DNA of 24,116 nucleotides from JANNGZ01 sp031404155. GTDB lineage: Bacteria > Pseudomonadota > Gammaproteobacteria > Burkholderiales > Burkholderiaceae_C. Below the pieces are notes generated by a model, which saw nothing but the letters and a program-made list of their open reading frames with translations, did no database searches and was not told the origin of the DNA. Positions within the stretch are counted from its first letter, which is position 1, and the number at the start of each line of letters is the position of its first letter. Made by a program: the position numbers and the translations under genes. The DNA is taken from assembly GCA_031404155.1 (NCBI GenBank), contig JANNGZ010000031.1, forward strand, positions 1 to 24,116, in the 5' to 3' direction. Shown one piece after another: positions 13,888 to 22,812 of this stretch.

Positions 13888-14781
13888 TTATCGGTTCACC
13901 AGCACGATGCCGGCGCACACCGTGGCCAGCGCCACCAGCAGGCGCGCGGTCACCGGTTCACCCAGTATCGCCGCGCCCGCGAGCAGGCCGAACAGCGGCG
14001 TCAAGAGCGTGAAGGCCGAGAGCCGCGTCGCCGCGTAGTGGCGCACCAGCCAGAACCAGGTGAGGAAGCTGGCGAAGGAGACCACCACGGCTTGAAAGCC
14101 GAGCAGCCACCAGGCCTGCGCACTCAAGCGCAGCGTCGGCGTTTCGCCGGCGAAGGCCGCGCCGACGGCCATCAGCAACGCCGACACCGCGAGTTGGTAG
14201 AACAGCGTTTTCTCCGCCGCCGCACTGGCGAGCTTGCTGCCTCGCACCACCAGCGTGGTGGCGCCCCAGAGCAACGCCGCGGTCACGCCGAGCGCGTCGC
14301 CGACCCATTGGCGCGCGCCCACCGTCGGCCCGGTGAACCCTTCTGCAAACGCGAGCGCAACGCCGCTGAAGCCGGCGAGCAGGCCGAGCCATTGCAGCGG
14401 GCGCAGGCGCTCGCTGTGGGCGATGAAGGGCATGCCCAGCGCCACCACGAAGGGCGAGAGGTAGATGAACACCACCATGCGCGACGCGCTGGTGAATTGC
14501 AGCCCGACAAAGATGCAGCCGAACTCGAGCGCGAACAGCGCGCCCGCGAGCCAGCCGGCGCTTAAGGTGCCGTCACGCTCGAACAGCGATATGCCACGCC
14601 CACGTGCCCACAGCATCAGCAGCAGCGCCGCGCCCGCCGAACGCGCCGCCCCCTGGCTCAGCGGCGGGATCTCGCTCAAGGCCACCTTGGCCGCCACCTG
14701 CGTGATGCCCCACAGCGCGGTGCACAGCACCAGCAGCAGCACCGCCTGCGAGTCGAGATGGGTTTTGCGTTCCTGGGTCAT
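13888..14781 (-). CDS. EamA/DMT family transporter
   Basis: A 297-residue inner-membrane protein with about ten hydrophobic segments in two EamA repeats (about 15-145 and 160-296), the architecture of drug/metabolite transporters such as RhaT, YdcZ or RarD relatives. Characteristic pieces include LLLVLCTALWGITQVAAKVAL in segment one, RSAGAALLLMLWA, FTSASRMVVFIYLSPFVVALG and the second-repeat FTLLTPLFGLLAGAAILGEP. The substrate cannot be predicted. Its ATG overlaps the stop of the rhombosortase-like gene as ATGA, and the GST gene follows after 26 nt. Confidence 0.93.
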   Translation of the reverse strand: MTQERKTHLDSQAVLLLVLCTALWGITQVAAKVALSEIPPLSQGAARSAGAALLLMLWARGRGISLFERDGTLSAGWLAGALFALEFGCIFVGLQFTSASRMVVFIYLSPFVVALGMPFIAHSERLRPLQWLGLLAGFSGVALAFAEGFTGPTVGARQWVGDALGVTAALLWGATTLVVRGSKLASAAAEKTLFYQLAVSALLMAVGAAFAGETPTLRLSAQAWWLLGFQAVVVSFASFLTWFWLVRHYAATRLSAFTLLTPLFGLLAGAAILGEPVTARLLVALATVCAGIVLVNR

Positions 14782-15392
14782 GCCTGGGCCTCGCGCTGCG
14801 TTGCGAGCCCGCGCAGCCAGAGCGCCGCGCAGAGCGTACCCACCAGCGCGCCGGCGGCATGGGCGAAGGGCACCGTCGCGATCTCCCCCGCCGTGTCGAT
14901 GCGCAGCGCCGGTCCCCAGGGCGATTCGAGCAGCAGCTTCACGAGCAGGCCGAGGCCGAGCACGACGCCGAAGCGCCGCGTCGAAGGCTCATGCAGCAGG
15001 CTCACCATCACCACCGCGACACCGGCATGCAAGACACCTGAGAGCCCGCCGTAGCTCGCCAGCCCCGGGCGCAGCCACAAGGCCAGGTGGGTCAGCGGCC
15101 AGGCGGCGAGCCAGGCCACGGCGGCGCGCGCCGGCAGCCGCGCCACCATGCCGAGGGCGGCCACGAGCAGGGCGCCGGCCGCGTTCGCCGCCAGATGCAG
15201 CGTGCTGTAGTGCACCCAGGCCGCGCTCCACCAGCGCCAGGGTTGGTCGAAGAGCCGCGCGCGTTGCCACTCGATGGCAGGCGGCGTACCGGGCCCGCCG
15301 AGCCACCAGCCGGCCAGCGCCGGCAGCAGCAGCAAGGCGCTCGCCGCGCACCACAGCACAGCGCCGCGGCGGCGCGCTGCCGTGTCGGTCAA
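14778..15392 (-). CDS. rrtA: Rhombosortase-like rhomboid family serine protease
   Basis: A roughly 204-residue membrane protein with about six hydrophobic segments. It has rhomboid hallmarks: WVHYSTLHLAANAAGA (59-74, H and N positions), the catalytic serine in GGLSG (S118) and the catalytic histidine in PFAHAAG (H178). The short length and WVHYSTLHL block fit the rhombosortase branch, which cleaves proteins bearing a C-terminal GlyGly-CTERM tail. No such substrate is encoded here. The start is placed at a TTG that overlaps the glnE stop codon as TTGA; the frame is open further upstream inside glnE but no better start is evident. The gene overlaps EamA by 4 nt at its end. Confidence 0.82.
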   Translation of the reverse strand: MTDTAARRRGAVLWCAASALLLLPALAGWWLGGPGTPPAIEWQRARLFDQPWRWWSAAWVHYSTLHLAANAAGALLVAALGMVARLPARAAVAWLAAWPLTHLALWLRPGLASYGGLSGVLHAGVAVVMVSLLHEPSTRRFGVVLGLGLLVKLLLESPWGPALRIDTAGEIATVPFAHAAGALVGTLCAALWLRGLATQREAQA

Positions 15393-18271
15393 ACGAACAC
15401 CGCGTGCCAGAGCGCGAGCACCGCGTCGCGCTCGCGGGCATAACGCTCGGGCGGCCACTGTGTTGGCTGTTCGTCCAGGCGGGCGCGGTGCTGGGCGCGT
15501 CGCAGTTCGCGGTAGGCGTCGGCCGCGGCCTGTCCAACCCCCGCGGGCAGCAGCCCGGCCGCTTCGGCGCGTTGCAACAGCGCGATGTTGCCGGCGTTGC
15601 CCCGCAACTCGGGATGCGCGGCCGAATGGGCGAGCACCAGGAACTGCACCGCGAACTCCACGTCCATCATGCCGCCGGCACTGTGTTTGGCCTCGAACAG
15701 GCCCCGCTTCGCCGGGTGCGCGCTGCGCACCCGCTCGCGCATCGCAGCCACCTCAGCGCGCAAGGCCGCAGGGTCGCGCGGCGCCGCGAGCACTTCCTGG
15801 CGCACCGCCTCGAAACGCTCGGCGAGTGCGGCCGAGCCGGCGCCATAACTTGCGCACAGGCGCGCGCGGGTCAGCGCCTGGTGCTCCCAGGTCCATGCGG
15901 TGTTGCTGCCGCGGCCGCGCTGGTATTGCTCGAACGAATGGATCGAGGTGACCAGCAGTCCCGAGTTGCCATTTGGCCGCAGCGCGGTGTCGATATCGAA
16001 CAGCTCGCCCGACGCGGTGCGCAGCGTCAGCCACGTGATCAGCTTGCGCACGAAGGCGCCGTACACCTCCTGTGCGCGGTCCGGGTCGCTCTCATCCGCG
16101 TCGTCGTAGAGGAAGACCACGTCCAGGTCGCTGCCGTAGCCGAGCTCTTTGCCGCCGAGCTTGCCGTAGGCGACGACGGCGAAGTTCGGCGTCTCGCGGT
16201 GGCGGGTTTTCAGGTGCGCCCAGGCCCATCGCAGGGCCAGGTCGAGCGTGGCGTCGGCCAGCGCCGAGAGGTCGTCGGCCACCTGCTCGACCGTGATCTC
16301 GCCCTCCACGTCGCGCACCAGGGTGCGGAACACCTCGGCGTGATGGGCGCGGCGCAGCGTGTCGAGCAAGGCCTCTTCGCTGGACTCGCCCGCGCTCTCC
16401 CAGGCCGCGTGCCGGGCCTGTAGGTCGGCCGAGTACTCGAGCCGGTCGAAGCGCCCGTGCAGTTGGCGCTCGTCGGCGAGTTCGTCGATCACGCCGGGGT
16501 GGCGCATCAGGTAGCGCATCGGCCAGCGCGCCAGGCCGAGCAGGCGCAGCAGGCGCCGCTGCACCTCGGGCCGCTCGACCAGCAGCGCGAGGTAACTCTC
16601 GCGCTTGAGCAGCGGCTCGAGCCAGTCGATGAAACGCAGGCCCGCGTCCAGCGTGCACGAGCCGTCGGCCACGCCGTCGGCCACACGCTGCACCAGGCGC
16701 GCCAGGCGCAGCTTGCTGTCGTCGCGCAGGTTGGCCACCCGCGGCAGCTGCCCCCAAACCCGCACCCGCTCGGCCAGCCCGCTCGGCAACTGCTCGATGA
16801 AGGCCTCGCGGTCCACCGCCAGCGGCTCGTTGCCGCAGGGCTTGCAGCCGTTGCGGCCCATTCGCCCATTCCCGTTCGGCGCCGGTGTCTGGCCGTCGTG
16901 CAGCAGCGCGTCGAACTCGGTGGCCACCAGCTCGCGGGTCTGCCCCAGGCGGTCGAGCAGCTCGCAGGCGTCGGCATCCCGAAGCAGCCCCAGGCTGCGC
17001 GCAATCCAGTTCAGGTCGGCGTCGTTGCCGGGCAGTTGATGGGTTTGTTGGTCGTCGAGGAACTGGATGCGGTGTTCCACCCGGCGCAGGAAGGTGTAGG
17101 CGGCGCCGAGCTGTTCGGCCGAGGCGGGTTTCATCAGCCCGCGCGCCACCAGCCGTTGCAGGCCCTTGAGCGTGGAGCGCGTGCGCAGCTCGGGAAACTG
17201 CCCGCCGCGCGCCACCTGGAGCAACTGCACGATGAACTCGATCTCGCGGATGCCGCCACGCGAAAGCTTCACATCGTTGGCCCGCTCGGGCCGGCCGGCG
17301 GCGCGGCGCTGCGCTTCTTCTCGGATCTTCAGGTGCAGCTGGCGCAGGCCTTCGAAGACGCCATAGTCGAGGTAGCGCCGGTACACAAACGGCGCCACCA
17401 GCGCACGCAGTTGCAGCGCGCGGCCGCTGCTCACCGCCTCGCGCGGCGCCACCACACGGCTCTTGAGCCAGGCGAAGCGTTCCCACTCGCGGCCCTGCAC
17501 CTGGAGGTACTCCTCCAGCATCGGCAGGCTCACCACCGGCGGGCCCGAGTTGCCGTTGGGCCGCAGCGCCAGGTCGACCCGAAACACGAAGCCGTCGTCC
17601 GTGCTGTCGCCGATCAGCGTGTAAAGCCGCCGCGCCACCTTGGAGAAGTATTCGTGCGCGCTGATGCTGGTCTTGCCGTCGCCGGGCAGGCCACCATCGG
17701 TCTGCCCGCCGTCCTCGTAGACATAGATCAGGTCGATGTCGGAGGAGACGTTGAGCTCGCGCGCGCCGAGCTTGCCCATGCCGACGATCCAGAAGTCAAT
17801 GCGCTCGCCGGCCCCGTCTCGGGGCGTGCCGTGGCGCGCAGATTCGTCGGCCAGCGCCTGCGCCAGCGCGCGTTCCAGCGTGGCCTCGGCCAATGCGGTC
17901 ATCGTGGCGGTGACTTCCTCCAGCGCCGCGCCCTGTTCGATGTCGCGCACCGCCAGGCGCTCCAGCACCAACTGGCGCGCCACCCGCAGCGCCGGTGCGA
18001 GCGCGCGGCCGTCTTGCAGCAGGCGTTTGATCAGACGGTCGATCGCCGCGAGGTCGAGCGCGCCCGGGGTCAGGCCTTGCAACAGCGCCAGCTCGGCGGC
18101 ATAGCGGCGGCGCACGCGCTGCACGAAGCGGCTGTGCTCGGCCCCTGTTTCGGTGTTGGCCATCGGCGCGAGCGCCGGCGGCGCGGCGGCGGGCGCATCA
18201 ACAGCTTTGCCCACGGTCTTGTCCATGGCGTTGTCCGTGGCGTTGTCCGTGGTCTCAGGCGGCGGGTTCAT
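15389..18271 (-). CDS. glnE: Bifunctional glutamine synthetase adenylyltransferase/deadenylase
   Basis: About 960 residues, close to the usual GlnE length. It adenylylates and deadenylylates glutamine synthetase in response to PII and glutamine. Two nucleotidyltransferase halves are visible: the N-terminal deadenylase site GMGKLGARELNVSSDIDLIY (about 164-183) and the C-terminal adenylyltransferase site YGKLGGKELGYGSDLDVVFL (about 700-725). Each is followed by the paired block ALRPNGNSGP/ALRPNGNSGLL. The start is uncertain. The ATG at 18271 is used here, but conservation begins only after the ATG at 18163 (MANTETGAEHSRFVQ); the segment between is low complexity with four-residue TDNA-type repeats. 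It is the first gene of the run leading to the rhombosortase, EamA and GST genes. Confidence 0.95.
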   Translation of the reverse strand: MNPPPETTDNATDNAMDKTVGKAVDAPAAAPPALAPMANTETGAEHSRFVQRVRRRYAAELALLQGLTPGALDLAAIDRLIKRLLQDGRALAPALRVARQLVLERLAVRDIEQGAALEEVTATMTALAEATLERALAQALADESARHGTPRDGAGERIDFWIVGMGKLGARELNVSSDIDLIYVYEDGGQTDGGLPGDGKTSISAHEYFSKVARRLYTLIGDSTDDGFVFRVDLALRPNGNSGPPVVSLPMLEEYLQVQGREWERFAWLKSRVVAPREAVSSGRALQLRALVAPFVYRRYLDYGVFEGLRQLHLKIREEAQRRAAGRPERANDVKLSRGGIREIEFIVQLLQVARGGQFPELRTRSTLKGLQRLVARGLMKPASAEQLGAAYTFLRRVEHRIQFLDDQQTHQLPGNDADLNWIARSLGLLRDADACELLDRLGQTRELVATEFDALLHDGQTPAPNGNGRMGRNGCKPCGNEPLAVDREAFIEQLPSGLAERVRVWGQLPRVANLRDDSKLRLARLVQRVADGVADGSCTLDAGLRFIDWLEPLLKRESYLALLVERPEVQRRLLRLLGLARWPMRYLMRHPGVIDELADERQLHGRFDRLEYSADLQARHAAWESAGESSEEALLDTLRRAHHAEVFRTLVRDVEGEITVEQVADDLSALADATLDLALRWAWAHLKTRHRETPNFAVVAYGKLGGKELGYGSDLDVVFLYDDADESDPDRAQEVYGAFVRKLITWLTLRTASGELFDIDTALRPNGNSGLLVTSIHSFEQYQRGRGSNTAWTWEHQALTRARLCASYGAGSAALAERFEAVRQEVLAAPRDPAALRAEVAAMRERVRSAHPAKRGLFEAKHSAGGMMDVEFAVQFLVLAHSAAHPELRGNAGNIALLQRAEAAGLLPAGVGQAAADAYRELRRAQHRARLDEQPTQWPPERYARERDAVLALWHAVFV

Positions 18272-18294
18272 CGCAGGAGCTGGCATGGGGCCTG

Positions 18295-18318
18295 TGCTAG
18301 ATTGGCCCGGCGCCAATC
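18295..18318. promoter_or_regulatory. Extended -10 and inverted repeat between glnE and the yhdP-like gene
   Basis: TGCTAGATT (18295-18303) on the plus strand resembles an extended -10 promoter about 100 nt upstream of the yhdP-like start, without a clear -35. The inverted repeat GATTGGC/GCCAATC (18300-18306/18312-18318) overlaps it and could be an operator. The 131-bp gap to 18402 is otherwise featureless. Confidence 0.35.
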
Positions 18319-18402
18319 GAGTAACGCCGCAATGGGTGGTCAGCCCGCAGCGCCCGCGGGCCGTTCATCCACTGATCGCCCCTTGTCGGCCGGCGTTCGC
18401 CC

Positions 18403-21400
18403 ATGTCGATGTCTCCATCCCCGTCCAGCCCGCCCAACTTCGGGGCCCTTGCGCCCGCGCGTGTCGGGCCCTGGCGAATCGTGGGCCGCACGCTGGCGGC
18501 TCTGGTGTTCGCGGCGTGGAGCATATTGCTCCTCGCATGGCTGATCCTTCACTGGGGGATTCTGCCGCACATCGACGAATGGCGGCCGCGCATTGAGCAG
18601 CAGGCCGGCAAGGCCCTCGGGGTGCCGGTGGCCATCGGTGCGATCCGGGTGCGCTCCAGCGGCTGGGTGCCCGCGTTCGAGCTCGACGACGTGGTGCTGC
18701 GCGAATCCGACGGCCGCGAAGCCCTTCGCCTGCCGCGTGTATTGGCCGCGGTGTCCGCGCGCTCCTTGCTCGCCTTCGAGCTGCGCTTCGAGCAGTTGTT
18801 GATCGACGGCCCGCGGCTCGCGGTGCGGCGCGATTCGGGTGGGCGCCTGCATGTGGCCGGCCTGGACATGGGCGGTGGCGAAGCCGGCAGCGGCGAGCTC
18901 GCCGACTGGTTTTTCGAGCAGCATGAATTCGTGATCCGCAACGGCACGCTGCAATGGACCGATGAGCAGCGCGGCGCGCCGCCGCTGGCGCTGACCGCCG
19001 TGGAGCTGGTGGTGCGCAACGGCTTTTCGAGCCACCTGCTGCGCCTGGACGCCACGCCGCCGCCCGAGTGGGGCGAGCGCTTCAGCCTGCGCGGCCGCTT
19101 CCGCCACAGCCTGCTCGCCCGCAACGGCGACTGGTCTCGCTGGTCCGGCGTGCTGCACGCCAGCCTGCCCCACGCCAACCTGGCCCAGCTCAAGCACCAC
19201 CTGACATTGCCCTTCGAGTTGAACGAGGGTGAAGGCGCGCTGCGCGCCTGGCTCGACCTCACGCGCGGCGAAGCCCGTTCGGCCACCGTCGACTTGGCTT
19301 TGCGCGCGGTGTCGCTGCGCCTGGGCGATCAGGTGCAGCCGCTCGCGGTGCAGCAGCTCGAAGGGCGCCTGGCGCTCACCCGCGACGCCCGCGGCTTCAA
19401 CTTCGTGGCGCAGAACTTCAGCTTTGCCGCCGCCGACGGCGTGGCCTGGCCCAAGGGCAACTTGCGCCTGGTGTTGGCGCAACCGGTGGCTGAAGCGGCG
19501 CCGCGCTCGCTGGCGGACGCGCCGGTGATGAGCGCGTTGCAGGGCGGTGAGTTCTCGGCCGACCGCATCGACCTCGCCACCATGGCCAGCGTGGCCGCGC
19601 GCGTGCCGCTGGGCGGCGCGCTCAACCGCCTGCTCGACACGCTGGCGCCGCGAGGCCTGGTCGAAGGCTTGAATGCCCGTTGGGAGGGCTCGCTCGACGC
19701 GCCGGGCCGCTACCACGTGAAGGCGCGTTTGTCGGGCCTGACGCTCGCGGCCGCGGCGGCCGCCCCGCCGGCATCGGCCGCGGCCCCGACCGCGGCAGCC
19801 GCCGCGAGCCCGTTGACCCGGACCGCCGGGGCCCGTGCACCACTGGCCAAAGCGCCGGCCAGCGCGGCCGAGGACGGTGCCCCGCCCAACGCCGGCGAGC
19901 CGCCGGCGATCGGCCGGCCCGGCTTGCGCAACGCGGCGATCGTGCTCGACGCCGGCGAACAGGGCGGCAACGCCACTCTGGCGATTCAACAAGGCACTCT
20001 GACTTTCCCGGGTGTGCTCGAGGAGCCCGAGATCGCGATGGACCGCCTTGCGGCCACGCTGTCCTGGCGCATCGAGCCGCAAGCTGCGGGCGCACCGCCC
20101 CGCATTGAAGTGAAGGTGCGCGAAGCGCGCTTTGCCAACGCGGATGCCCAGGGCGAACTGGAGGCCACCTGGCGCACCGGGGCGGGTGAGGCCACCGCGC
20201 GCGGCGGCCGCTTCCCGGGGGTGCTGGAGCTGAGCGGCCGCCTCACCCGTGGCCGCGCCACCGCCGCCGCGCGTTACCTGCCGCTCGGCATCCCGGCCGG
20301 CGCGCGCGAATACGTGCGCCGCTCGGTGCGGGCGGGTGAGGTCAAGCAAGCCAGCTTCAAGGTGCGCGGCGATATCTGGGACTTCCCGTTTCACAACGCC
20401 CGCGACGGCGAGTTCCGCGTCGTGGCCCAGCTCGCCGGCGTGGAGTTCCAGGCCGTGCCGGGCGACGCCGCGGCCGCGAATGCGGCAGAGCCGCGCTGGC
20501 CCGCCTTCACCCAGGTGGCCGGTGGGCTCGAATTCGAGCGCAGCGCGATGCGCCTGCGCGATGTCCAGGGCCGGGTGGCCGGGGTCGAGCTCAGTGGTAT
20601 CAACGGCGGTGTGGCGAGCTTCCGCGACCAGCCCACGGTGGCCATCGAGGGCGTTGGCCGCGGCCCGCTCGGCGACATGCTGCGCTATGTGAATGCCACG
20701 CCGGTGGGCGACTGGATCGGCGGCTCGCTCAAGGGCGCCGTGGCCAGCGGCAATGCCGAGTTGAAGCTGGCCCTGGCGCTGCCGCTGCTGGCGCTGGACT
20801 CGAGCACGGTGCGTGGCAGCGTGGTGCTGCCCGGCAACGACCTGCGCCTGCGCCCGGACGTGCCGCTGCTCGGCCAGGCCAAGGCGCGGGTGGAGTTCTC
20901 GCAGAAGAGTTTCAGCGTGGCCGGCGGCAACACCCGGGTGCTCGGCGGCGAGTTGGCCTTCGACGGCGGCTTGCAAAGCGACGGCGCGCTGCGCTTCAGC
21001 GGCCAGGGCAACGCCAGCACCGACGGCCTCAAACGCGCCGTCGAGTTCCCGCTCTTGCCGCGCCTGGCCGAGTCGCTCAGCGGCCAGGCCGCGTACCGCG
21101 TCCAACTCGGCTTCCTGCGCGGGCAGACCGAACTCATGATCAACAGCAACCTGGTCGGCATGGTGTCGAGCCTGCCCGCGCCGCTGAACAAGGCCGCCGA
21201 GCTGGCCTGGCCGCTGCGGGTGCAGACCACGCTCGCGGTCGACGGCTCGGCGCGCGACACGCTGCGTGTGGAGCTGGCCAACCTGCTGCAGGCGCAGTAC
21301 CAGCGGGATCTCTCGCGGGGTGCGCCGCAGGTGCGCCAGGGCGCGCTGGCCCTCGGGGCTGAGTTGCCCACCGCGCCGGCCGCGGGCGTGATCGCGAGCC

Positions 21401-22794
21401 TGAACCTCGGCATGGTGGACCTGGACGCCTGGCGGGCGGTGGCCACGCGCTTCGCTACGCCGCCCGCCGCGCCCGCAGCCGCCGCGGCTCCGGCCGGCTC
21501 GCCGGTCAGCACGCCCGCCGAAGGCAACGCCGGCTATCTGCCCCACACCATCGCGTTGCGCGCCCGCGAGCTGGGCACCGGCGGGCGGCGATTGTCGAAC
21601 CTGGTGGCCGGTGTGACCCATACCGAAGCCGACGGCCTCTGGCGCGCCAACCTCGACGCCGACCAGCTGGCCGGCCTGGTCGAGTACCAGGAAGGCCGCT
21701 CGGCCGCGGCATCGGCACCGGCCTCGGCAAGCGCGGCCGGCCGTGTCTTCGCGCGCCTGTCGCGCCTGTCGCTGCCGCCGGCCGACGCCGAGCAAGTGAC
21801 CAAGCTGCTCGACGAAGCCCCGGCCACGGTGCCGGCGCTGGACATCGTGGTCGAGGAGTTCGAGCTGCGCGGGCGCAAGCTCGGCCGCCTGGAGATCGAC
21901 GCGGTGAACCGCGGCGCCGGTGAAAGGCCCGCCGACGGCGCGCGGGACAGCAGCCGCGAATGGCGCTTGAACCGCCTCAACCTGACCACGCCCGAGGCCC
22001 GGCTCAGCGCCAGCGGGCAATGGGCGGCGAGTGCGGGAGCGGGGGCCGGCACCGCCGCGGCGCGCCGGCGCATGGTGATGGACTTCAAGCTCGAGCTGGC
22101 CGACAGCGGCGCGCTGCTCGCGCGCCTGGGCTTCGGGCGCGTGCTGCGCGACGGCAAGGGCCGCATGAGCGGGCAGCTCTCCTGGCTCGGCTCGCCGCTG
22201 TCGCCGCATGTGCCCAGCCTCACCGGGCAGGTGGACTTGGCGCTGGACTCCGGCCAGTTCCTCAAGGTGGCGCCGGGGGCGGGCCGGCTGCTCTCGGTGC
22301 TCAGCCTGCAAGCGCTGCCGCGGCGCCTGTCGCTGGATTTTCGCGACCTCTTCCAGGAAGGTTTTTCTTTCGACAATGTGGCGGGTGAAGTGGCGGTGCA
22401 GGGCGGCGTGGCCTCCACCAACAACCTGCGCATGCGCGGCGTGCAGGCCGCGGTGCTGCTGGAGGGCCGCACCGACATCGAACGCGAAACGCAGGACTTG
22501 CGCGTGGTGGTGGTGCCCGAGATCAACGCCGGCACCGCGTCGCTGGCCTATGCCGCGATCAACCCCGCGATCGGCCTGGGCACCTTCGTCGCGCAGTTGC
22601 TGTTCCGCAAGCAGCTCGCCGCGGTGGGCACGCGCGAGTTCCATGTCCACGGCTCCTGGGCCGACCCCAAGGTCGACCGGGTCGAGCGGCGCGCCGACGG
22701 CAGCGAAGCCGAGGCCGGTGCGCCGGGCGCAGCGGCGCAGAGTGCCGCCCCAGCGGCGGCCGCAGGCTCCGCGCCACGCCCTGCCACGCCATAA
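18403..22794 (+). CDS. yhdP: YhdP family AsmA-like intermembrane lipid transport protein (TIGR02099)
   Basis: A 1463-residue protein, longer than E. coli YhdP (about 1270). One N-terminal membrane helix (about 29-50) anchors a very long periplasmic beta-rich repeat body of the AsmA/TamB type, which bridges the envelope and moves phospholipids towards the outer membrane. The C-terminal AsmA-like domain (about 1225-1406) carries GFGRVLRDGKGRMSGQLSWLGSP and GAGRLLSVLSLQALPRRLSLDF, well conserved in the family. Extra length comes partly from two alanine/proline-rich inserts, at about 447-503 and 1021-1041. It diverges from glnE, and the amidase gene follows after 18 bp, the usual betaproteobacterial arrangement. 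Confidence 0.93.
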   Translation: MSMSPSPSSPPNFGALAPARVGPWRIVGRTLAALVFAAWSILLLAWLILHWGILPHIDEWRPRIEQQAGKALGVPVAIGAIRVRSSGWVPAFELDDVVLRESDGREALRLPRVLAAVSARSLLAFELRFEQLLIDGPRLAVRRDSGGRLHVAGLDMGGGEAGSGELADWFFEQHEFVIRNGTLQWTDEQRGAPPLALTAVELVVRNGFSSHLLRLDATPPPEWGERFSLRGRFRHSLLARNGDWSRWSGVLHASLPHANLAQLKHHLTLPFELNEGEGALRAWLDLTRGEARSATVDLALRAVSLRLGDQVQPLAVQQLEGRLALTRDARGFNFVAQNFSFAAADGVAWPKGNLRLVLAQPVAEAAPRSLADAPVMSALQGGEFSADRIDLATMASVAARVPLGGALNRLLDTLAPRGLVEGLNARWEGSLDAPGRYHVKARLSGLTLAAAAAAPPASAAAPTAAAAASPLTRTAGARAPLAKAPASAAEDGAPPNAGEPPAIGRPGLRNAAIVLDAGEQGGNATLAIQQGTLTFPGVLEEPEIAMDRLAATLSWRIEPQAAGAPPRIEVKVREARFANADAQGELEATWRTGAGEATARGGRFPGVLELSGRLTRGRATAAARYLPLGIPAGAREYVRRSVRAGEVKQASFKVRGDIWDFPFHNARDGEFRVVAQLAGVEFQAVPGDAAAANAAEPRWPAFTQVAGGLEFERSAMRLRDVQGRVAGVELSGINGGVASFRDQPTVAIEGVGRGPLGDMLRYVNATPVGDWIGGSLKGAVASGNAELKLALALPLLALDSSTVRGSVVLPGNDLRLRPDVPLLGQAKARVEFSQKSFSVAGGNTRVLGGELAFDGGLQSDGALRFSGQGNASTDGLKRAVEFPLLPRLAESLSGQAAYRVQLGFLRGQTELMINSNLVGMVSSLPAPLNKAAELAWPLRVQTTLAVDGSARDTLRVELANLLQAQYQRDLSRGAPQVRQGALALGAELPTAPAAGVIASLNLGMVDLDAWRAVATRFATPPAAPAAAAAPAGSPVSTPAEGNAGYLPHTIALRARELGTGGRRLSNLVAGVTHTEADGLWRANLDADQLAGLVEYQEGRSAAASAPASASAAGRVFARLSRLSLPPADAEQVTKLLDEAPATVPALDIVVEEFELRGRKLGRLEIDAVNRGAGERPADGARDSSREWRLNRLNLTTPEARLSASGQWAASAGAGAGTAAARRRMVMDFKLELADSGALLARLGFGRVLRDGKGRMSGQLSWLGSPLSPHVPSLTGQVDLALDSGQFLKVAPGAGRLLSVLSLQALPRRLSLDFRDLFQEGFSFDNVAGEVAVQGGVASTNNLRMRGVQAAVLLEGRTDIERETQDLRVVVVPEINAGTASLAYAAINPAIGLGTFVAQLLFRKQLAAVGTREFHVHGSWADPKVDRVERRADGSEAEAGAPGAAAQSAAPAAAAGSAPRPATP

Positions 22795-22812
22795 CCGAAG
22801 CAGGCCCAACGC

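Noticed and set aside
16457..18544. A 695-codon plus-strand frame opposite glnE, and similar long antisense frames at 9415-10845 and 6-1151.
   Set aside because: They mirror confidently identified genes on the other strand and have composition typical of GC-driven shadow frames.
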